A stretch of DNA of 64,000 nucleotides from Corynebacterium kefirresidentii (GCA_002154655.1 NGUZ01000003.1:62001-126000), one strand, 5' to 3'; positions 44,018-53,103 are shown, numbered from the stretch's first letter. A program made the numbers and translations. Notes: a model not told the origin generated them from the sequence alone.

Positions 44018-45072
44018 TTACGTCCCCCAATCAGGAAGGAACCGGCCACGGCCAGCGCCATACCGCCGATAGCCTTCACTGCGGTCTTATACATCTGCGG
44101 CAAATCCGCCGTCGGCACGCGTGGATCAGGCGGAAGCCCATAGACCTCTGGCGAATCCAAAAGCAAGAAGATGGAACCGGTTCCGCCAACACCATCGTCT
44201 TGATTAGCACCATAAAGCCGGGCTTCGGTAATCCCCTGCTCGTGCAGTACCCGCACACGTTCCTTGGCGGCGGCCACCATCTCCTCATAAGGGCCAAACT
44301 GGATGGAATCCGTCGGGCAGGTCTTAGAACACGCTGGCTGCTCGCCTTGCTTCAAGCGGTCATAGCACATAGTGCACTTTTGGGCCACGCCCAAGTTCTT
44401 GATCGGCATCGCCTCGCCCGGTGTATGGTCCGGGCCTTGCGGGGCAAGCTGCTTGAGCTTTTTCAACACGTTGACGCCAGCATGGGAATTATCCACGTAA
44501 TCCACCGTGGCGGTCTTGTCATATTTCAGCGCCACACCGCCATCATCGCGGCGTTCAATGACACCGAACGGGCAACCGGCTACGCAGGTACCGCAGCCAT
44601 TGCACACGTCATCTTGCACCACCACAGTGCCAAATTCGGTGCGAAACAGTGCGCCGGTAGGACAGACATCGAGGCAACCTGCATGCGTGCAGTGCTTGCA
44701 GACATCCGAGGACATCAGCCACCGGAAGGTATCGGTATCCGGCGGAGTGGTATCAACTTCTTGCGGCTGCGCCCCGACCGAAGGCATGCCCAAAGAAATG
44801 AGCTTCTTTCCCTCCTCGCGGGCGTGCTCAATACGGTCATTATTTTGTTCCACGAAGGCCACGTGCCGCCAAGTATTAGCGCCCAGCGCACCGGTGTTGT
44901 CATAGGAATCACCGGTGACGTCATAGCCTTCTACCGGATTGCGGTTCCACTCCTTGCACGCCACCTCGCAGGCCTTACAACCAATACAAATGGAGGTATC
45001 GGTAAAAAAGGCCATGCGGCGGTACTTATCGTAGCCGTGCCGGCTCGCGTTCTCGGTCAGTAGATTTGTCAT
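44014..45072 (-). CDS. fdhB: Formate dehydrogenase iron-sulfur subunit
   Basis: 352-residue subunit that passes electrons from the catalytic to the membrane subunit through four [4Fe-4S] clusters. Cys motifs are CIGCKACEVACKEWN, CKHCTHAGCLDVCPTGAL, CNGCGTCVAGCPFGVIE and CTMCYDRLKQGEQPACSKTCPTDSI. A single C-terminal helix (AVKAIGGMALAVAGSFLIG) anchors it as in FdnH. Its start follows the fdhA stop directly (TAAATG) and its stop overlaps the nrfD start. Confidence 0.95.
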   Translation of the reverse strand: MTNLLTENASRHGYDKYRRMAFFTDTSICIGCKACEVACKEWNRNPVEGYDVTGDSYDNTGALGANTWRHVAFVEQNNDRIEHAREEGKKLISLGMPSVGAQPQEVDTTPPDTDTFRWLMSSDVCKHCTHAGCLDVCPTGALFRTEFGTVVVQDDVCNGCGTCVAGCPFGVIERRDDGGVALKYDKTATVDYVDNSHAGVNVLKKLKQLAPQGPDHTPGEAMPIKNLGVAQKCTMCYDRLKQGEQPACSKTCPTDSIQFGPYEEMVAAAKERVRVLHEQGITEARLYGANQDDGVGGTGSIFLLLDSPEVYGLPPDPRVPTADLPQMYKTAVKAIGGMALAVAGSFLIGGRK

Positions 45073-48000
45073 TTACTTACCTTCTTCGCTTTCCTCGCCC
45101 TTCTCGCCGGGCGTGTCCGCATCCACGGGCTGCTGCGGCTCTGGGTTATAGGTGAAGGAATCATCCACGGTGAGTAGATCATTGCCGGAATCTAGGTTCA
45201 GGTGCGCACGCTTCTGGTATTCCTTGAGCATCTCCACACGGGCCTCACCACGAGGGCGACGCCCCGGCTGGATATCGCAGGCGCCGATCTTGGAATTCTG
45301 AATGAATACATTCGGCTCCAGCGTGAGGCCCAGCAGATCATTGGCACCATCGCCAGCTACGGCTGTGGAATCGGACTCGCCATAGTGATACGGCAAACCA
45401 ATTTGGTGGAACTCCTCGCCATTGATCTTCATCATCTGCATACGGTCAGTGACCAAGACCTGCGCCTCAATCACGCCGCGAGGCGAGACGATGGTGGCCC
45501 ACTTTCCATTTTCTAGCCCACGCTTTTCTGCCAAGGCCTTATCAACCTCGCAGAATAGGCCCGGCTGCAGCTCCGCCAGATACGGCAAGCGGCGTGACAT
45601 CGCACCCGAGGTGTACATCTCCGTCAAACGATAAGTGGAGAACACGAATGGGAACACCTCCGAGCCAGGTTCGCCTGGCTCTGGGCGCGACAGGTTATCT
45701 GGCCGCTTAATGGTCAGACGCGTCGGCGATTGCTGCTGCTTGTACAGCACATTGTGTACCGGGGACTCGTGCGGCTCATAGTGGGTGGGCAAGGGGCCGT
45801 CGGAAAGCCCGGTCGGTGCAAAGAGCCAACCGCGGCCATCAGCCTGCATGATGAAGGCATCGGTGCCATCGAGGGCGTCCGGCCCCACGGCGTCGACCGG
45901 AGCCTTGTAGTCAGGGGCTTTAGTAACCGGGAAGTCCGGTACATCATCGCCAACCCACTTCCCCTGGTCAGCATCCCACCACACATACTTCTTGCGCTCC
46001 GACCACGGAGTGCCATCCGGCTTCGCCGAAGCACGGTTGTAGAGCAGGCGGCGGTTTGCTGGCCACACCCAACCCCACTCCGGAGCTACTTCATTCTGTT
46101 CCGACCCAGGAACCTTGCGCGCGGATTGATTAATACCATCCTTGAACACGCCAGTGTAGATCCAGCAGCCACCCGAGGTGCTGCCATCATTTTTCATCTC
46201 CACGAAGGCAGGCAAAAGCTCGCCCTTCTTCGGGCCCTCAAGGTAATAACCGTTGATCTCCTTGAGGACGTCCTCAGAATTCGGCTCGCCTTCCTCGGTT
46301 TCCACATAATCCCACGTGACCTTCTGCAAAGGCAGATCACGCGGATCAGTGGAATCGCGCAGACGCTCCTTAATCTTCTTGCCCAACTGGTAGAAGAACC
46401 ACAGGTCACTCTTGGCATCACCTGGCGGCGGTGCCGCCTGGAAACGCCATTGCAACATGCGCTGCGTCTGGGTAAAGGTTCCCGCCTTTTCCACGTGGGT
46501 GGCCGCCGGCATCAAGAAAACCTCGGTACCGATATCTTCGGTCTTAAGCTCGCCGTTTTTAATCTCCGGCGAATCCTTCCAGAACGAGGCAGTCTCAATC
46601 TCCTGGAAATCGCGCACAACCAGCCATTTCAGCGCCGCCAAGCCACGGCGCTGCATGCCGCCATTAGACTGCGCCACTGCCGGATTCTGGCCGAAGACAA
46701 AATAGCCTTCCACCTGCTCATCCAGCATTGCCATGAGCGTTTCATAGGTCGAATGCGCACCAGAAATACGTGGCATGAGGTCATAACCCCACCCGTTTTC
46801 CTTGGTCGCTGCATCGCCCCAGTAGGACTTCATCAGCGAGACCGCATAGTTCTCTCCGATCTGCCAGAAGCCCTTCTGCGACTCATTGCGGATGCCATCT
46901 ACATACTCAGGCCAGCTTTGCTTATCGACGCCCGGCATAGGCAAATACCCCGGCAGGGAGTGGAACAGGGTCGGAATATCAGTAGACCCCTGAATAGACG
47001 CGTGTCCACGCAACGCCATAATGCCCGAGCCTGGTCGGCCCACATTACCGGTCAGCAGCTGCAAGATGGCTGCGGTACGGATGAACTGTGCGCCCAAAGT
47101 GTGCTGAGTAAAGCCCAAAGCATAAGCAAAGCACGTGGTGCGATCCGGCGTGGAATTCCGCGCGATCGACTCCGCTAGGTAATAGAAGTCCTCCTGCGCA
47201 ATACCGCAGGTCTCCTCCACTATCTCAGGCGTATAGCGTGCATAATGGCGCTTGAGAATCTGGAAGACCGAATTCGGATGCTCCAGCGATTCATCGCGTT
47301 CCACATTCCACGACGCACCCTCGGGCTTCTGCACGTACTGCCACGAATCCGTAACGTATTTTCCGGTCTCTGGGTCATAGCCAGAGAACAAACCATCTAG
47401 ATCCTCGGTGTCTTGGTAGTCCTCCGAGATAATCATCGGCGCATTGGTATACGCCACCACATAGTCATGGAAGTACAGATCATTTTCCAGCAGATAGTTA
47501 ATCACTGCACCCAATAGCACTACATCCGTGCCGCCGCGAATACCAATATGGCGATTCGCAAACGCGGACGTACGCGTATAGCGCGGATCCACGTGAATAA
47601 CGCGTGCACCACGCTTTTTGGCCTCCACTACCCACTGGAATCCCACTGGGTGGCACTCGGCCATATTAGAACCCTCAATGACGATGCAGTCCGCATTCGC
47701 CATATCCTGCAGCGGTTGGGTTGCGCCGCCGCGGCCAAACGAAGTTCCTAGACTAGGAACGGTGGCAGAGTGTCATATGCGAGCCTGGTTCTCAAGCTGT
47801 ATCGCACCAGCTGCGGTAAACAGTTTCTTAATGAGGTAATTTTCCTCATTATCCAAGGTCGCACCGCCCAAACCGGCGATGCCCATCGTGCGATTGAGGG
47901 TGCGCCCCTCATCGTCGACATCCTGCCAACCGTTGCGACGCGCCTCCAAGAAACGATCCGCAATCATCTCCATCGCGGTATCTTCATCAAGATCCTGCCA

Positions 48001-48345
48001 CTCCGAAGAGTAAGGCGCGCGATATTTAATCTTGGTCAGGCGCGTAGCAGAGTTAATGAGCTGCTCCGACGCAGATCCCTTCGGGCACAAGCGCCCACGA
48101 GAAATGGGCGAATCCGGATCACCCTCTACCTGGATGACACGGTCATCTTTGACATACACGCGCTGCGAGCAACCGACCGCACAGTACGGGCACACTGACT
48201 GCACCACGCGGTCCGCTTCCACGGTGCGTCCATGTTTATCCTTGCTCTTTTGAGACTGCGTATTGACGTCCCTGCCAAAGGGATCGCCGCTACGCAGCTG
48301 GCGCACAACTGGCCAGTTGAGAGGGCTAAAGCGAGACATATCCAT
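45073..48345 (-). CDS. fdhA: Formate dehydrogenase catalytic subunit with in-frame UGA (selenocysteine), FdnG-like
   Basis: Molybdopterin formate dehydrogenase, formate to CO2. The frame is open but for one TGA at 47775-47773; reading it as Sec gives about 1090 residues with Sec191. The flanks NQARI-U-HSATVPSLGTSFGRG match E. coli FdnG NQARV-U-HGPTVASLAPTFGRG as I recall it, so the TGA is selenocysteine. The N-terminal [4Fe-4S] motif is CPYCAVGCSQ ... LCPKG. The rest (GWVWPANRRLLYNRAS; YHYGESDSTAVAGDGANDLL) follows FdnG. No twin-arginine signal is seen, so the enzyme may face the cytoplasm. Start at ATG 48345 (MDMSRFSPLNW); TATAGAT just upstream suggests a leaderless mRNA. Not a pseudogene. 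Confidence 0.95.
47734..47775 (-). promoter_or_regulatory. SECIS-like hairpin directly after the fdhA UGA
   Basis: On the mRNA the UGA is 47775-47773. Twelve nt later GTTCCTA (47760-47754), loop GTC and TAGGAAC (47750-47744) form a perfect 7-bp stem. GCCA (47766-47763) and TGGC (47737-47734) could add a lower stem. Distance and a loop containing GU agree with bacterial SECIS elements that bind SelB. Confidence 0.75.
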
Positions 48346-48386
48346 AAATCTATATTTCGCTGGTCCAAAAAGCCACAAAGGCTACC

Positions 48387-48974
48387 CTAACTAGCCTGCA
48401 CCGCCCAGAGTGCCCGCGTTATCCCCTCGACTATCTCAGTTAGCGCCATCATGGGCTTATCCGCTTTGTTCTGCTCCTGAATATAGGGAACATGTACAAA
48501 TCCCGCGCGCACCTCCGTCCCCGCGAAGTGATGCAAAAGACCATACAGGAGCTGATTGCACACGAAAGTCCCCGCCGTATTCGACACCCGCGCCGGACAA
48601 TCATCCATCGCCGCGACCATTTCCTTTACCGGTAGCGTGGAAAAATACGCCGCTGGGCCACCCTCCACGACCGGTACATCCACTGGCTGATAACCCGCGT
48701 TATCAGGAATTTCGGCATCCATCACATTAATGGCGACTCGCTCCGGGGTGATATGTGCCCGGCCACCTGCCTGCCCCATACAGACAATTGCATCGACTGA
48801 TGATTCCTCTGCGAGTGCAATTACTCGGCGCAGGGATTCCCCAAACTTGGTCGGAATCACCGCCTTGACAAGCTCCGCTCCCCCAACCTCCTCAGGTAAT
48901 TGCTCCAGCGCCTGTTCTGTAGGGTTAATGCTTTCTCCGCCGAAGGCGTCAAATGCAGTCACGAGGATTTTCAT
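48387..48974 (-). CDS. pcp: Pyrrolidone-carboxylate peptidase
   Basis: Cysteine peptidase C15 that removes N-terminal pyroglutamate from peptides, cytoplasmic. The catalytic Glu is in GRAHITPERVAIN, the Cys in SNTAGTFVCNQLLYGLLHH and the His in GFVHVPYIQEQ. I start at ATG 48974 (MKILVTAFDAFGG), giving 195 residues; the open frame goes 72 codons further only because it crosses the repeat cluster at 49029-49174. Downstream gene is fdhA, 41 bp on. Confidence 0.94.
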   Translation of the reverse strand: MKILVTAFDAFGGESINPTEQALEQLPEEVGGAELVKAVIPTKFGESLRRVIALAEESSVDAIVCMGQAGGRAHITPERVAINVMDAEIPDNAGYQPVDVPVVEGGPAAYFSTLPVKEMVAAMDDCPARVSNTAGTFVCNQLLYGLLHHFAGTEVRAGFVHVPYIQEQNKADKPMMALTEIVEGITRALWAVQAS

Positions 48975-49028
48975 GCTGCCAGTATTCCAGAAATCGCAGC
49001 CCCTCCTCGCTCTGCGCTTCGCCCTCCT

Positions 49029-49091
49029 CCCTTCGCGCTCTCCAGCAGCGTGAAGGTGATGCTTCCACCCCGCTCTGGTGAGCGCCAAGGG
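49029..49091. repeat. GCGCTCAC/GTGAGCGC inverted repeat, copy 9 (degenerate)
   Basis: Arms CCCTTCGCGCTCTCCAG and CTCTGGTGAGCGCCAAGGG; the left arm has CTC for CAC. Confidence 0.7.
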
Positions 49092-49111
49092 CGCCCACCA
49101 CAATTCCTCCT

Positions 49112-49174
49112 CCCCCTCGCGCTCAGTGGGAAAAGAACCCCAGGTATTAGGAAGCCACCCGGTGAGCGCGAAGG
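49112..49174. repeat. GCGCTCAC/GTGAGCGC inverted repeat, copy 10
   Basis: Arms CCCCTCGCGCTCAGTGGG and CACCCGGTGAGCGCGAAGG, between divergent pcp and the DAACS symporter. Confidence 0.72.
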
Positions 49175-49258
49175 ATGAGGTCGCAGCCATGGGAGAATCC
49201 CCACGTCTTGTGCCTAAAGACGTCGAAGGAATAAACTGAGCGAAGTTGAAGTTGAACA

Positions 49259-49300
49259 GGACAGTATCTGAAAACTAGTCCGATCTGTCCATTTTTATTT
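49259..49300 (+). promoter_or_regulatory. Hairpin with T-rich tail in the symporter leader
   Basis: GGACAG-t-ATC (49259-49268) pairs with GATCTGTCC (49282-49290) with one bulge and a 13-nt loop. ATTTTTATTTT follows at once. It could be an attenuator or the end of an upstream transcript. Confidence 0.4.
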
Positions 49301-49314
49301 TCAAAGGAACCTTT

Positions 49315-50676
49315 ATGTCTCAACAGGAATCTTCGCGCTCTGGGCTCCCAGGCTGGGCCACAGGATTCGGCGCGCAAGTTATCGCCGGCCTTATCATCGG
49401 CCTCATCTTGGGTTTCATCGCCTCTGGCATGGATACTGACCCAGACAACCCCGGTTGGTTGACCACCCTGCTCACGGGAGTCGGTAGCGCCTACGTCCAG
49501 CTGCTCAAGGTGATGATCCCGCCGCTGATCTTTGCCGCTGTTGTTACCTCTGTCGCCAATTTGCGCAAGGTGGCTAACGCGGCTTCCCTGGCGATTTCCA
49601 CACTGGTGTGGTTCGCCATTACCGCATTCTTCTCTGTCTTGATGGGCATTTTCGTTGCCATCATTATGAAGCCGGGCGTCGGCACGAGCGTCGATGCCGC
49701 CACTGCGCAGGATCCTTCCCACGTCGGCTCGTGGACCGCGTTTTTTGAGCAGCTTCTGCCACAGAACTTCGTAGGCCTTTCTGCCTCGCTTTCCGACGGC
49801 GAAGTATCCCTCAGCTTTGGCGCGCTACAACTGCTTGTCATCTCACTGGCCATTGGTATCGCCGCAGTCAAGACCGGAAAGTCCGCGGAGCCGTTCCTGC
49901 GCTTTACCGAGTCCTTCCTCAAGGTCATCCAGGTCATCTTGTGGTGGATCATCCGCCTTGCACCGATTGGCACCGCCGCCCTTATCGGTAAGGCAGTAGC
50001 AACCTACGGCTGGGACGCCTTGGGCTCGCTGGGCAAGTTCGTTTTGGCCATGTACGTGGGCCTTGGTCTGGTTTTTGTCGTGGTCTACCCCGCCGTACTG
50101 AAGTTCAACAAGATTCCAGTCATGGGCTTTTATAAGCGCGTTTGGCCGGTCACCTCCCTGGGCTTTGTTACCCGTTCTTCCATGGGTGTCATGCCAGCTA
50201 CCGAGCGCTTTAGCGAAAAGGCCATGGGTGTTCCCTCTGAATACGCTTCCTTTGCCGTTCCGCTAGGAGCAACCACCAAGATGGACGGCTGCGCCTCCGT
50301 ATACCCGGCCATTGCAGCCATCTTTGTTGCCCAGTTCTACGACATTAACCTCGACTTCACCCAATACCTGCTCATCATCTTTGTTTCCGTCATTGGTTCC
50401 GCTGCTACCGCAGGCACCACGGGCGCAACGGTTATGCTCACGCTGACGCTATCTACACTTGGCCTTCCGCTGGCCGGTGTCGGTCTCCTGCTGGCCATTG
50501 AGCCGATTATTGACATGGGACGCACTGCACTCAACGTCACCGGGCAGGTACTGTGCGCCACCGTCGTTGCTAACCGCGCCGGCATCCAAGACAATGCAAC
50601 CTGGGACGCAGCAGAGAGCGGCGTCAAGTACATTATGGATTCTGACTCGGCCGCAGCCATCGGTGCCAAGGCTTAA
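49315..50676 (+). CDS. Dicarboxylate/amino acid:cation symporter (DAACS family)
   Basis: 453-residue sodium- or proton-coupled importer of glutamate/aspartate, serine/threonine or C4-dicarboxylates, GltPh fold. Seen are VQLLKVMIPPLIFAAVVTSV, RSSMGVMPAT (where GltPh-type carriers have a Ser-rich loop), VPLGATTKMDGCA (compare the NMDGT motif, here KMDGC) and AATAGTTGATVMLTL. AAAGGAACC lies 5 nt before the ATG. The Met-Asp-Gly motif is retained but Asn and Thr differ, so substrate is uncertain. A strong terminator follows. Confidence 0.87.
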   Translation: MSQQESSRSGLPGWATGFGAQVIAGLIIGLILGFIASGMDTDPDNPGWLTTLLTGVGSAYVQLLKVMIPPLIFAAVVTSVANLRKVANAASLAISTLVWFAITAFFSVLMGIFVAIIMKPGVGTSVDAATAQDPSHVGSWTAFFEQLLPQNFVGLSASLSDGEVSLSFGALQLLVISLAIGIAAVKTGKSAEPFLRFTESFLKVIQVILWWIIRLAPIGTAALIGKAVATYGWDALGSLGKFVLAMYVGLGLVFVVVYPAVLKFNKIPVMGFYKRVWPVTSLGFVTRSSMGVMPATERFSEKAMGVPSEYASFAVPLGATTKMDGCASVYPAIAAIFVAQFYDINLDFTQYLLIIFVSVIGSAATAGTTGATVMLTLTLSTLGLPLAGVGLLLAIEPIIDMGRTALNVTGQVLCATVVANRAGIQDNATWDAAESGVKYIMDSDSAAAIGAKA

Positions 50677-50697
50677 ATAAGCCCTCAAAAACATAAG

Positions 50698-50729
50698 AAA
50701 CGCCCGCAAGGAAAACCTTGCGGGCGTTT
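50698..50729. terminator. Bidirectional terminator
   Basis: 14-bp stem AAACGCCCGCAAGG / CCTTGCGGGCGTTT with loop AAAA. It serves the symporter and the convergent PRC-barrel gene. Confidence 0.88.
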
Positions 50730-50741
50730 AGCTATGCGCTT

Positions 50742-51671
50742 TTACTTCTTGAGGCCATCAACACCATCGGTGTCGATCTGCTCCTTGCGCAGCTCCTCGG
50801 TGTAAGTCTCGGTGTCGCGAACGGTGTCCTTCTTCAGGTTGATCTTCTCAACCGGAACGGTTTCCTTGTTCACGTTTACCTGCTCCTCGTGCAGGGTGAC
50901 GGAAGCTTCCTCAGTGTCACCGGAGATGGTGCCGTTGTAGTTCTTGGCATCTTCAGCGTTGATCGGGGTGCGCTCGACGCGGACCTCTTCGCGCTCAACC
51001 GGAACCTCAACGGTCTCGGTGTCGGTTACAACGTACTTGCGCAGGCGAGCCTCGCCGGTAGCTACACGCTCCTTGTTGACGTTCAGCTGCTCCTCAGAAC
51101 GGATGAGCTCGCCGTCATTGTTGGTGTGCGCAGCTGCGGTGTTCTTGGAAGCAGCGTTATCGGCAACGCCAGCCTTACGCTCAGCAGCAGCGGAATCGGT
51201 GCTGTGGGTAGCTTCCTTCTTCTCGTTAGCGTGTGCGCCAGCAACGCCTGCACCAGCGCCAGCAACGCCGGCACCTGCGGTCAGGTTGTGGTCCTTGTCA
51301 GCGCCAGCCTGAACGTCGCGCTTGGAGTCTAGGTTGGAGTCCTTGTAATCGGTAACGTCCTGTGCATTATCCAGGCCGTAGTGCTTGAAGATATCGGACT
51401 GTGCCTCTGGGGTCAGCGGCTTATCGGAATCGAAGTCCGGAGCGTCCTTGATGCGGTCCTTGGAGAAGCCCAGCTTCAGGTCATCGCCGGAGAAGTCGTG
51501 GCCGCGCAGCGGAACGAGGCTGGAGTTCATACCGAACAGGCCGTGGTTAACCTCAACGAAGGTAGGCTGGCCGGACTGGTCATCAACGAATACCTCGTTA
51601 ACGTTGCCCAGCTTCTCGCCGTCCTTGTCGTATGCGGTTGCGTTAAACAGATCCTTAATGTTCTTACCCAT
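50742..51671 (-). CDS. PRC-barrel and DUF2382 domain protein, probable stress protein
   Basis: 309 residues, cytoplasmic. The N-terminus (NIKDLFNATAYDKDGEKLGNVNEVFVDDQSGQPTFVEVNHG) is a PRC-barrel. The middle is an Ala/Gly-rich linker (LTAGAGVAGAGAGVAGAHA). The C-terminus (about 185-300) is DUF2382: LIRSEEQLNVNKERVATGEARLRKYVVTDTETVEVPVEREEVRVER, then a second partial unit, SVTLHEEQVNVNKETVPVEKINLKK. Proteins of this type in Deinococcus and actinobacteria are stress-linked with unknown mechanism. Start ATG 51671 with AAAGGA about 10 nt upstream. Confidence 0.87.
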   Translation of the reverse strand: MGKNIKDLFNATAYDKDGEKLGNVNEVFVDDQSGQPTFVEVNHGLFGMNSSLVPLRGHDFSGDDLKLGFSKDRIKDAPDFDSDKPLTPEAQSDIFKHYGLDNAQDVTDYKDSNLDSKRDVQAGADKDHNLTAGAGVAGAGAGVAGAHANEKKEATHSTDSAAAERKAGVADNAASKNTAAAHTNNDGELIRSEEQLNVNKERVATGEARLRKYVVTDTETVEVPVEREEVRVERTPINAEDAKNYNGTISGDTEEASVTLHEEQVNVNKETVPVEKINLKKDTVRDTETYTEELRKEQIDTDGVDGLKK

Positions 51672-52186
51672 TGTCAGTAAATCCTTTCTACTATTGGTAT
51701 AGCTCTCTTCAACCAATCAAAAGGACATATTCTTGCCCCCACATGTGGAATGCGGGGGTGAGAATCGCTATTTGCTTGGTGTGACAACCACCATACGGAG
51801 AATTCAAAATTTTTCGACCGACAGCGAGAAATTTTTGCCGTTTTATTTACCCAGAGAAGGCTTCATGCAGCTCAGAGCAACCAATAACATTTTCATAACG
51901 TTAAGAAATCTGCACCATAAATGGCCCGAAGCTAAAAATTGGATGTCGTTTCACTTGCCCGCAGCGCCCTAGCCAACACCCTCCAATTTCTCCAAATCAT
52001 TCAGGACTTACCGCACCCCCAAAATGCGGTGCCAGTAAACTCACAGCCCGCTTTCAATAGGGTGTATGCCCTCTGTGGAAAGTCACAGTTTATGTACAGG
52101 CCCTATTCACCCGAACGGGTCTATACACACATTGGTCTAGAAAAAATCAGCCCCAGTGACCGCCGGAAAACTTAGAATATTAAGGC
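51672..52186. other. 515-bp gap, no gene recognised
   Basis: Lies between two minus-strand genes and is AT-richer than its surroundings. It must hold the promoter of the PRC-barrel gene. A 79-codon open frame (51733) has no ribosome binding site and no family pattern. A short hairpin CCCCC (51736-51740) / GGGGG (51754-51758) is the only structure seen. Confidence 0.6.
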
Positions 52187-53098
52187 CTAGCGGAACAGGT
52201 ACGGGCGGCGGTTTTCCACGCCCGCCGGTTCCACATGAATGAACGCACTGCAGCCCGGATACAGTTCATCTAGCGCGATTTCCACGACGTCAGCAACCTC
52301 GTGGGAATGCATGACGCTCCACTCTCCTGGCACCTCCATGGTCAAGTAGACCAGGCGCTGACGGCCGGAGGCGACAGTACGCCGGTCTGTGAAGGTAACC
52401 GATTGCTCCTTTTCCAACCGGGCCAGCAGCTGGCGAATCTGCTGGCGCTCATCCGCGGGAAGTGCTTCAGAAAGCAAACTGCTCAAGGAATCGCGCAGGA
52501 GGGTGTAACCAGTCCACAAGATATTGATACCCACAGCGAGTGCTACTACAGGGTCTAGCCACATCCAGCCAGTTAGGTAAACGGCGGCGATACCGACAAG
52601 GACGCCGACGGAAGTCCAGACGTCGGTAAGCAGGTGATGCCCATCCGCATCCAAGGTGGCAGAACGGTAGCGTTTGCCGGCGCGGATGAGCGCGATACCC
52701 ACCACCAGGTTAAGCACGGACGAAAGCGTCGATAATGCCAAGCCCCAGCCTGCCTCCGCAATCGGCTGCGGAATAAAGAAGCGCTGGATGGCCGTATAGA
52801 TGATCATGCCGGCCGCACTGAAAATCATCGCGCCTTCCACCAAGGCGGAGACGTACTCCGCTTTGCCATGGCCAAACTGGTGGTTATCATCGGCCGGCTT
52901 GGCAGCAATCCGGAGGGCATAAAAACCGGCGACGGCCGCCACGAGGTTCACTACGGATTCAAGGGCATCAGATAGGAAGCCCACCGAGCCGGTAAGCCAC
53001 GCTGCCAAAGCCTTGAGGACGATGGTGGCTAAGGCGGCAGCGATGGAAAGCTGCATAAAGCGCTCAAGAATGCGCTGTTCAGAGGCAATTGAAGACAT
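52187..53098 (-). CDS. Cation diffusion facilitator, probable manganese exporter
   Basis: 303-residue CDF efflux protein with six helices: LATIVLKALAAWLTGSVGFLSDALESVVNLVAAVAGFY with the metal-site SDALES, and DADGHHLLTDVWTSVGVLVG with HxxxD, then a C-terminal cytoplasmic domain (VMHSHEVADVVEIALDELYPG, HVEP). The start is ATG 53098; the open frame extends 38 codons but those are riboswitch sequence. A manganese-sensing yybP-ykoY riboswitch upstream points to Mn(II) as substrate, although the family also moves Zn and Fe. Confidence 0.92.
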   Translation of the reverse strand: MSSIASEQRILERFMQLSIAAALATIVLKALAAWLTGSVGFLSDALESVVNLVAAVAGFYALRIAAKPADDNHQFGHGKAEYVSALVEGAMIFSAAGMIIYTAIQRFFIPQPIAEAGWGLALSTLSSVLNLVVGIALIRAGKRYRSATLDADGHHLLTDVWTSVGVLVGIAAVYLTGWMWLDPVVALAVGINILWTGYTLLRDSLSSLLSEALPADERQQIRQLLARLEKEQSVTFTDRRTVASGRQRLVYLTMEVPGEWSVMHSHEVADVVEIALDELYPGCSAFIHVEPAGVENRRPYLFR

Positions 53099-53103
53099 AG
53101 TCT

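Noticed and set aside
45730..47178. 482-codon plus-strand frame inside fdhA
   Set aside because: Antisense shadow of a well-conserved gene.
45073..48378. fdhA as a frameshifted or nonsense pseudogene, or as two genes
   Set aside because: The frame is unchanged on both sides, the break is a TGA at the known Sec position, and the whole Sec machinery is adjacent.
48975..49190. Long N-terminal extension of pcp
   Set aside because: The extension translates repeat sequence; the conserved protein begins at MKILVTAFDAFGG.
51733..51972. 79-codon frame between the PRC-barrel and CDF genes
   Set aside because: No ribosome binding site, composition of non-coding DNA and no recognisable pattern.
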